64,000 nt of DNA from Algiphilus sp965216485 (GTDB lineage: Bacteria > Pseudomonadota > Gammaproteobacteria > Nevskiales > Nevskiaceae): assembly GCF_965216485.1 (NCBI RefSeq), contig NZ_OZ244162.1, forward strand, positions 496,001 to 560,000, in the 5' to 3' direction. Positions 58,464-64,000 of the stretch are shown here, piece by piece (within the stretch, counting starts at the first letter, position 1; the number at the start of each line of letters is the position of its first letter). Both the position numbers and the translations under genes were made by a program. Under the pieces are notes generated by a model that made no database searches, was not told the DNA's origin, and saw only the letters and a list, made by a program, of their open reading frames with translations.

Positions 58464-59639
58464 ATGAATGTGCCTGATTGGGCAGATGAGGTCTTGTCGA
58501 AGGACCTGCCGGTTCTTAGAGCTCGCGGAGAGAGTCAGGAACTCGAATACAAGCGCGATTTTCCTTCAAATACACGCGACCTCGGGAAAGAAATCGCCGC
58601 TTTCGCAACGTCCAATACCGGGACCATCCTGGTTGGCGTTGATGACTCAGGCGAATTAGTTGGATTGCCGGAGTGTGGCACATCTGAAGGGCGTGATCAG
58701 ATGATTAGGCGCCTAGAGGGAATTTCCAAAGGCACTGTAAAACCTTCAATTACGCCAACCGCAAAATTTGCGGTTGAAGGTGAGAAGGTGGTTCTTGTGA
58801 TTCTTGTTCCGAAAGGCGCCCAGCCGGTTTACTACAGCAGCAATTCACCATATATCAGGCATCTTACCCAAGCCTGCCCGGCCGAACCGCACGAAGTAAT
58901 TGAGCGAGTCGCCACTCACTTGCAGGCGTCCCCAACTCCCGCAGGAAACGACGCTGATGATGAGATGTCACAGTTTTATTCCGGATTGTCCAGAGTGTTA
59001 GCAGACATCTTAGTAGTAACGGATGAGGCCGACGAACGCCAATTCAATCCTTGGTTGGATATGTGGCGGTCTGACCTCGGCTATGCAGCATCGGAGCTAC
59101 GAGAGATGGCGGTACTCGAAATTGCTCAAACGGAAGGGGTTGAGAGTGACCTAAGAGAACTCGCAAATGCGCTCGATGAAGTAGCAAATATGAGGCTCTA
59201 CCTAGGTTCGGGTGCAGATTTGAAACAAGCTGTAACTGATGTCGCCGAGTTGGCTACGGGCATGATGGATAGTTATTTCGCGGATGCGCCGCTCGCTGAT
59301 GGTGCGCTAAATCAAGTTCGAGAACTCATCCGTACTTCAGCGCTAAAGCTTCAGGATCTATACGAACGAGCTGGTGAGATGGTCGAATCGGGACGCATTG
59401 AGGAACTTCAGGGCCAGGCCTCTGAGTTGGCCCGTCCACTGACTCGCGTCTGTTGGTACAACATTGACCCAATTGGAACTGACGTCAGGTCGGAGTTGAA
59501 GGACGTCGCGAGAACACTCCATTTGACGGAAACGATGCAGCTGTATATGGATGGTGGTGCATCAATGCGCGCCGTGGTTGATCGCATTAAGGAATCGGCG
59601 GACAAACTTGCGGAACTGTCTGAAAAGACCAAACTGTAA
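58464..59639 (+). CDS. Schlafen-like AlbA_2 domain protein
   Basis: The 391-residue protein has an N-terminal AlbA_2 (Schlafen-type) domain. This starts GESQELEYKRDF, with the E26-x-E28-x-K30 pattern of Schlafen-like RNases, and continues GKEIAAFATSNTGTILVGVDDSG. The remainder (residues about 165-390) is helical, acidic and without a recognised domain, containing repeated leucine-rich segments. AlbA_2 proteins bind or cut nucleic acids and occur in anti-phage and regulatory proteins. Low GC and the flanking attC sites show it is cassette-borne. Confidence 0.78.
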   Translation: MNVPDWADEVLSKDLPVLRARGESQELEYKRDFPSNTRDLGKEIAAFATSNTGTILVGVDDSGELVGLPECGTSEGRDQMIRRLEGISKGTVKPSITPTAKFAVEGEKVVLVILVPKGAQPVYYSSNSPYIRHLTQACPAEPHEVIERVATHLQASPTPAGNDADDEMSQFYSGLSRVLADILVVTDEADERQFNPWLDMWRSDLGYAASELREMAVLEIAQTEGVESDLRELANALDEVANMRLYLGSGADLKQAVTDVAELATGMMDSYFADAPLADGALNQVRELIRTSALKLQDLYERAGEMVESGRIEELQGQASELARPLTRVCWYNIDPIGTDVRSELKDVARTLHLTETMQLYMDGGASMRAVVDRIKESADKLAELSEKTKL

Positions 59640-59667
59640 AGATTTTCGGTCGCGAAATTCAGCATAG

Positions 59668-59766
59668 GGCTAACAAATCGCTGCAGGTTACGTTTGGCTC
59701 GTCACCCACTTTTGCTACCGCAAAAGCGGGCGTCGCCTCAAACGCACCTGAGAACAGGCGTTAGGC
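59668..59766 (+). other. attC site of the AlbA_2 cassette
   Basis: This 99-bp site runs from GGCTAAC (59668-59674, one mismatch from RYYYAAC) to GTTAGGC (59760-59766). Nested arms pair well: CAGGT (59684-59688) with ACCTG (59746-59750), CGTTTG (59691-59696) with CAAACG (59739-59744), and CTTTTGC (59709-59715) with GCAAAAG (59720-59726) around TACC. Confidence 0.85.
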
Positions 59767-59775
59767 GAATTACCC

Positions 59776-59982
59776 ATGCTCATAGTTAATCCGTTGACCG
59801 AACATCAGGCGGCGACGCGATCACTTGCTGGGAGCTTGGCGAATTACGATGTCACGTTACTAAATGCACTATTTGCATCGACCGCTCTGCAATCGGGGTC
59901 AACCCTAGTTTTCTCGTTCCTACACCGCTGGAAAAATCCGCCGGCCCTGCATGGTCGCTGGCCGGAAGTCGGTCCCGCGTGA
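59776..59982 (+). pseudogene. Fragment of a fourth cassette gene
   Basis: A 68-codon frame starts 9 bp after the GTTAGGC of the preceding attC, the usual position for a cassette gene. The first 48 codons are AT-richer than the last 20. From about 59925 the DNA becomes GC-rich, and no attC follows, so the cassette appears truncated by later insertion or deletion. The encoded sequence is not recognised. Confidence 0.45.
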
Positions 59983-60069
59983 CGCACGCTGATGCGGGGG
60001 CGTCCCCAGCCCTATGCGGAGGTGGCAGAACGCGAGCCTTAGGGATGCCGCGTCGTTATCGCGACATTA

Positions 60070-60084
60070 CGGTGACAGGTTATC
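60070..60084 (+). repeat. 15-bp motif, left copy flanking ccdAB
   Basis: CGGTGACAGGTTATC matches CGGTGACACGTTACC at 60866-60880 in 13 of 15 positions, in the same orientation, about 0.8 kb apart with ccdAB between. Beyond the motif both copies run into a loosely similar AAT/TTCC-containing stretch. It resembles GGTGACAGTTTAC sequences that I recall near REP-associated transposases, but that link is uncertain. Confidence 0.4.
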
Positions 60085-60241
60085 GAACACGCCGATCAAG
60101 CGAATTCCGAAGAAGTGCAGGCGTCTGACGGGCCCGCTGCTGCTCGACAGGAGTGAACGCGCCCGCAGCGCGCAACGCTTCTCGAAACTGATGGTTTGTG
60201 CGCATAGAGTTGGCGCATGCATTTGCGTGGGGGAAAAGGTG

Positions 60242-60484
60242 ATGAACACCGATGTTGCAGCTGAAGAAAAATCTCCAGTGAATCTGCGTATCCGCACTGC
60301 TCTCAAGGAAAAGGCGAGAAACCTCGGGATCAACCTCTCGCAGACGCTGGAGCAGTCCCTTGAGGACGAAATCCGTCGCCGGGAACAGCTCGAGTGGTTG
60401 AAGGCAAATCGTGATGCAATCGAGGCTTACAACCGACGCATCAGTGAACGCGGCCCCGCCTTGGCTGCGTATCGCAGCTTCTGA
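60242..60484 (+). CDS. ccdA: CcdA-family antitoxin
   Basis: The 80-residue product starts after GGGGAAAAGGTG. It has the short ribbon-helix-helix N-terminus (VNLRIRTALKEKARNLGINLSQTLEQSLEDEIRR, split over two helices) and a C-terminal EAYNRRISERGPALAAYRSF tail. The tail wraps the toxin and matches the family pattern (NKxFNxxIxExGxxLxxxRxF). ccdB follows after 7 bp. Confidence 0.88.
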   Translation: MNTDVAAEEKSPVNLRIRTALKEKARNLGINLSQTLEQSLEDEIRRREQLEWLKANRDAIEAYNRRISERGPALAAYRSF

Positions 60485-60491
60485 AATCGGC

Positions 60492-60809
60492 ATGGCTCAG
60501 TCCGATTACTACGCAAACCCCAACCCGCAAACAAGTGCGTGGGCGCCGTATATCGTTGATCTTCAGCACGAGATGCTCAGCTCGCTTAGCACCCGAGTCA
60601 TGGCGCCATTGGTGGTCTCGGAACCTTCGGGGGAGCCAACCATGCAGCGACTCAATCCGGTGCTGACCATCGAGGGTCGGGAATATTTCCTGTCCACAAC
60701 GGAAATGGCTTCGGTCCCCGTAAGGGAGCTCGCTCCGCGCTGCGGTAATCTCGCCAAACATCGCGGCGAGTTGCTGGCGGCAGTCGATCTCTTGTTCACT
60801 GCGGTATAG
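60492..60809 (+). CDS. ccdB: CcdB-family gyrase toxin with atypical C-terminus
   Basis: CcdB poisons DNA gyrase. Starting at the ATG at 60492, the 105-residue protein has the core STRVMAPLVVSE, LNPVLTIEGREYFLSTTEMASVPV and LLAAVDLLFTAV. The F-plasmid toxin ends in Trp-Gly-Ile, needed for gyrase poisoning; here the equivalent is Thr-Ala-Val. It may therefore be an altered or inactive toxin. The N-terminus also diverges from the F-plasmid protein. Confidence 0.85.
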   Translation: MAQSDYYANPNPQTSAWAPYIVDLQHEMLSSLSTRVMAPLVVSEPSGEPTMQRLNPVLTIEGREYFLSTTEMASVPVRELAPRCGNLAKHRGELLAAVDLLFTAV

Positions 60810-60865
60810 GGGTGGCGCGATGAGAGGGGCCAGGCTCGATTTGCGCGGCTTTGGCACTAGCGTTG

Positions 60866-60880
60866 CGGTGACACGTTACC
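60866..60880 (+). repeat. 15-bp motif, right copy flanking ccdAB
   Basis: CGGTGACACGTTACC, the second copy of the motif described at 60070-60084, begins 56 bp after the ccdB stop. Confidence 0.4.
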
Positions 60881-61139
60881 AATCGCACCAATTTCCAACG
60901 CGTACCTAAAGGGCCTGGCTGATCGGGTGTATTGAATGGTCTGTCGCCGTAATACGAGGCAGCAGTTCATGGGCACGTCATGAGTCAAACCCGATACAAC
61001 CGAGATCTGCCCTCCCGTATGCGCCCAGGCAAAGCTTTGCCTATGTCGCGCGTCGAATGTCATCCGGCTGCGCCGGGAATGCTCGCCATCACTTGCGTGT
61101 GCGTTCTGCGCGTTGCGATGCGGTCCTTAGGTGCCGCCG
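60881..61139. other. Gene-free stretch with a 16-bp perfect palindrome
   Basis: No convincing gene is visible between ccdB and the small minus-strand frame. At 61027-61042 the sequence AGGCAAAGCTTTGCCT is a perfect palindrome without a loop or a T-run, so a protein-binding site or a chance palindrome is likelier than a terminator. Confidence 0.4.
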
Positions 61140-61307
61140 CTAATGCACTTTGCGTGAGCGGCCAAGCTGGCGCTCGGCGTCTTTCATCGGTCGGCCGATG
61201 GCCTTGGAGATTCCACGCGGCAGGTCCGGGCGGCCGCCGGTCTTCGGCACGCTTTCGGGCAGCCGGATGGGACTCTTCTTTTTCTTTTCCGGCTTTTTGC
61301 GCGACAT
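61140..61307 (-). CDS. Possible small basic protein
   Basis: A 55-codon frame starts at the ATG at 61305-61307 and encodes a very basic product beginning MSRKKPEKKKKSP and containing a GRPDLPRGISKAIGRP segment. No clear ribosome site precedes it and no family is recognised. It could be a genuine small nucleic-acid-binding protein or a chance frame. Confidence 0.35.
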   Translation of the reverse strand: MSRKKPEKKKKSPIRLPESVPKTGGRPDLPRGISKAIGRPMKDAERQLGRSRKVH

Positions 61308-61504
61308 GGCGTTGGGAGGGGCGGTGAGGGGCGCGGCAGCGTAGCGGCGCGCGGGACAACTGGCAACTGGCAACTGCGCTTGGCGGCTATTGTGCGCGCT
61401 TCCGCCAGCCCGTTGTGATGCGCTCGGGTGTTCGCGCCGCTCTGCCTCGCTGGCGGCAGCTTTTGCGACTATCGTAGGTCTCGGTCATTCACGAGCCCCG
61501 CGCC

Positions 61505-63403
61505 ATGATGCGTCTCCTACTCTCGACTTTCTTCTTTCGACGCACGGCCTCGTCTGGGTTATTGGGAAGCGGGACCGCATCGCAATGTGCCGTGGTGTTG
61601 GGATGCTTCCTCCTCCCGGCCTTTGTGGCGGCGGCTCAGGATGGATCCCGCTTGGCGGAACTCATCGTTCACAATGCGGAGGTCACGACGCTGTGGGATG
61701 AGCAACCGGAAGCTGAGGCTATCGCGGTCCGAGATGGTCGGGTCCTCGCCGTCGGCTCCAGCGAAGAGATATTGGCGCTGGGCGGGCCGGATACCCGCGT
61801 GCTCGACGCCAACGGGCGCCGCCTCATCCCCGGCCTCGTAGACAGTCACATGCACCCCACGCGTGGGGGCCGTTTCTACGCCGCCGAACTCCGGTGGGAT
61901 GGAGTGCCCTCGCTTGCACGTGGTTTGGAGATGGTTCGCACGCAGGCCAAGCGCACACCCGACGGTGAGTGGGTCCGTGTTATCGGAGGGTGGAGCCCGT
62001 TCCAGTTCGAAGAGCGCCGGATGCCGACGCCAGCAGAGCTCACCGCCGCCGCGCCTGACGTGCCTGTCTACGTCCTCTATCTCTACAGCCAGGGCTTCCT
62101 CAACGCCGCTGGTGTCAAAGCGCTTGGCCTCTCCAAGGCTACGGAGGTCCCGCCGGGCACGCGCTACGAGTTCACCGAAGAGGGCGGAGCCATCATTCAC
62201 GCAGAACCCCACCCCGCTCTTCTCTACGGCACCATCGCAGCGCTCCCATCCCTGAGCGAGGAGCACCAAGCACTCTCAACCCGGCACTTCTACCGCGAGC
62301 TCAACCGCTTTGGTCTTACGAGCGTGATCGACGCGGGCGGTGGCGGGCACCAGTTCCCGGAGGATTACGTGGGTACCGCTCGGCTGGCCGAGGCCGGGGA
62401 AATGCCGTTGCGAATCTCGAACTACCTCTTCCCTCAGCGGCCGGGGCGGGAGGCCGAGGATTTCGAACGTTGGATCGAGGCGTATGACGCTGGCCGGAGT
62501 GCAGCCCCGGGTGTGACCGGGGACCTCAAGCACGGCTTCGAGCTTGAGGGAGGCGGGGAGTTTCTGGTGTGGTCGGCCGGCGACTTCGAGAACTTCATGG
62601 CGCCGCGGCCTGATCTCGGCGATCGCGACTACTACGAGGACCTCAAGGCCGTGACGAAGAAGCTGGTGCGGGAGGGTTGGCCGCTCCGCATTCATGCCAC
62701 GTATGACGAGTCAATTTCGCGCATCCTCAAGGTGTTCGAGGAGGTGCATGCGGCTGAGCGAGCAGCCGGGCGACCCGGATTCGGCGAGGCGGGCGGCGGC
62801 ATTCGCTGGGCCGTCGACCACGCCGAAACCATCTCGGAGGAGAACGTCGCTCGGATCGCCGCGCTTGGCGGCGGTGTGGCTGTCCAAGCGCGGATGGCGT
62901 ACGCCGGGGAGTATTTCGCCAAGCGCTACGGGGCAGAGACCGCCGCGCATGCCCCACCGCTGCGGATGCTCCTCGATGCGGAGATACCGCTCGGAGCCGG
63001 GACGGACGGCACACGCGTGGCGAGTTACAACCCGTGGGTGGCGCTCTACTGGCTCACGACGGGCCGAACGGCAGGAGGCACGCAGCTCGCCGCCCCAGAG
63101 AATCGGCTCAGCCGGGAGGAAGCACTCCGTCTGTACACGGTGGACGCCGCATGGTTCAGCCAGGAGGAGGACGTCAAAGGAACGCTCGAACCGGGCCGCT
63201 TTGCCGACTTCGTCGTGCTGTCGAAAGATTTCTTCGGCGTGGAAGAAGAGGAGATTCCGGAGATCGAGGCCGTGCTGACCGTCCTGGACGGAGACGTCGT
63301 TTATGGCGCCGAGGCGTTCGTCAGCTTGATGCCGGCCCTGCCACCCATCCAGCCTGCCTGGTCGCCCGTACGCGTCTTCGGGGGCTTCCACCGTGCAGAG
63401 TAG
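61505..63403 (+). CDS. Secreted amidohydrolase family 3 protein
   Basis: The 632-residue protein has a long N-terminal export signal (ending near AAAQ), then the composite amidohydrolase fold. Metal-binding segments are VDSHMHP (HxH), RIHATYDES, WAVDHAETIS and GAGTDGTRV. The C-terminal LEPGRFADFVVLSKD closes the beta-sandwich part. It belongs to the YtcJ-like amidohydrolase-3 group; the hydrolysed bond is unknown. Codon choice (many CTC, GCG and GTC) differs in feel from neighbouring core genes, and together with its place after the mobile region this suggests acquisition. Confidence 0.82.
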   Translation: MMRLLLSTFFFRRTASSGLLGSGTASQCAVVLGCFLLPAFVAAAQDGSRLAELIVHNAEVTTLWDEQPEAEAIAVRDGRVLAVGSSEEILALGGPDTRVLDANGRRLIPGLVDSHMHPTRGGRFYAAELRWDGVPSLARGLEMVRTQAKRTPDGEWVRVIGGWSPFQFEERRMPTPAELTAAAPDVPVYVLYLYSQGFLNAAGVKALGLSKATEVPPGTRYEFTEEGGAIIHAEPHPALLYGTIAALPSLSEEHQALSTRHFYRELNRFGLTSVIDAGGGGHQFPEDYVGTARLAEAGEMPLRISNYLFPQRPGREAEDFERWIEAYDAGRSAAPGVTGDLKHGFELEGGGEFLVWSAGDFENFMAPRPDLGDRDYYEDLKAVTKKLVREGWPLRIHATYDESISRILKVFEEVHAAERAAGRPGFGEAGGGIRWAVDHAETISEENVARIAALGGGVAVQARMAYAGEYFAKRYGAETAAHAPPLRMLLDAEIPLGAGTDGTRVASYNPWVALYWLTTGRTAGGTQLAAPENRLSREEALRLYTVDAAWFSQEEDVKGTLEPGRFADFVVLSKDFFGVEEEEIPEIEAVLTVLDGDVVYGAEAFVSLMPALPPIQPAWSPVRVFGGFHRAE

Positions 63404-63505
63404 GGTGAGGCCTCGTCAGCCACGAAGTGAGGCGAGAAAAGCCTCGCCTCCGTGGTGTGCCCCTTTGCTCGCTGCACGTCGCGCTGACCGGAGGACAACC
63501 CGAAC

Positions 63506-63934
63506 ATGAACCGTTCCATCATCCGCCACGGCTTCGTGCTGATTCTGCTGGCCCTGCTCACGGGCTTCCTGTTGCCGGCCGTGGAGATTCCAAGGCTGGG
63601 TTTGTCCGCCCACACCATTGCCATACTCGGTGGTGTGTTGCTGATCGGCATCGGGGCGGTGTGGCCGGTGTTCCAGCTTTCCGCACGGCAATGCCAGGTC
63701 ATGTACTGGACCTGGGTGTACGCCAGCTATGCAAACTGGCTGGGCTGCCTGATCGGGGCGTTCACCGGCGCCGGGCGGATGACGCCGGTGGCCTCTGCCG
63801 GCGCGGAGGCCGGTGCCGTCGCGGAGGCGGTTGTGACTGCGCTGCTGATCAGTGTGGCCCTGACATCGCTGGTTGCGGTAGGGCTTGCCATCTGGGGGTT
63901 GAGGGGGCGGGGTGCCGAGGACGCAGCGCGCTGA
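63506..63934 (+). CDS. Hydroxylaminobenzene mutase-like membrane protein
   Basis: The 142-residue protein has four membrane helices. Its RHGFVLILLALLTGFLLPA, IPRLGLSAHTIAILGGVLLIGIGAVW and WVYASYANWLGCLIGAF segments match the pattern of HabA/HabB mutases (LSAH, GxxW, YGAYANW-like). Those enzymes rearrange hydroxylaminobenzene to 2-aminophenol, but many homologues have no known substrate. The gene has its own gap upstream. After it, 63935-64000 shows no further feature. Confidence 0.7.
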   Translation: MNRSIIRHGFVLILLALLTGFLLPAVEIPRLGLSAHTIAILGGVLLIGIGAVWPVFQLSARQCQVMYWTWVYASYANWLGCLIGAFTGAGRMTPVASAGAEAGAVAEAVVTALLISVALTSLVAVGLAIWGLRGRGAEDAAR

Positions 63935-64000
63935 GGGCCGCGTGTTGTGCCCTGCCGACTGAATCACCGGCGGAGCACTCACACGGCGTTCTTTTCCCCT

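Noticed and set aside
60181..60860. ccdAB as a fifth integron cassette
   Set aside because: No GTTRRRY before ccdA and no RYYYAAC/GTTRRRY pair after ccdB.

Overview
This is a GC-rich bacterial chromosome segment with the gene order of a gammaproteobacterium. A truncated mrcA (penicillin-binding protein 1A) diverges from pilMNOPQ, followed by aroK, aroB, dgt, gltB and gltD, with hrpA, pyrF and hemE further on. Lipid- and oxygenase-type genes (MpaB-like oxygenase, carotenoid oxygenase, Baeyer-Villiger-type monooxygenase, LpxO-like hydroxylase) would fit a Nevskiales/Salinisphaerales-like or xanthomonad-related lineage. That placement is an inference from gene content, and no rRNA is present to test it.

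Layout. 1-16.3 kb: core block of cell-wall synthesis, type IV pilus alignment complex and secretin, shikimate pathway, dNTPase and glutamate synthase. 16.3-27.4 kb: EamA exporter (probably a CTG start), YceH, a DUF488 protein, HrpA helicase, MpaB-like oxygenase, a GntR/fatty-acid-hydroxylase operon, pyrF, hemE and a small DUF2905 protein. 27.4-34.4 kb: DUF2189 membrane protein, a Cys-cluster MarR regulator divergent from grxD, selO, an acyltransferase, a class I HMG-CoA reductase and two unknown proteins. 34.4-46.1 kb: CigR-like protein, carotenoid oxygenase, lipoprotein plus metalloprotease with a GlyGly-CTERM-like tail, LOG-family hydrolase, an LpxO-like/DUF2804 pair, BVMO-type monooxygenase, zinc-ribbon protein and oligopeptidase B. 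46.2-54.4 kb: EF-hand protein, an ECF sigma/anti-sigma/CnrX-like module, tpm, an M23-like protein, an RCK potassium channel, a MauG-like di-haem lipoprotein and small membrane proteins.

54.5-61.3 kb is accessory DNA. It starts with a ParS/RES-type toxin-antitoxin pair that has an 11-bp direct repeat over its promoter. It continues with about 3.7 kb of visibly lower GC that reads as an integron gene-cassette array without an integrase in view. There are two good attC sites, one collapsed attC and a leading GTTAGGC. The cassettes carry a Shedu-like DUF4263 nuclease, a DUF3800 protein and a Schlafen-like AlbA_2 protein, each a family linked to nucleic-acid cleavage or phage defence. A damaged fourth cassette follows. 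Next comes a ccdAB pair lying between two near-identical 15-bp motifs, whose CcdB lacks the usual Trp-Gly-Ile C-terminus. The window ends with a secreted amidohydrolase and a hydroxylaminobenzene-mutase-like membrane protein. The sedentary cassette cluster of nuclease-type genes is the most unusual part of the window. No rRNA, tRNA, CRISPR array or intact transposase gene was seen.
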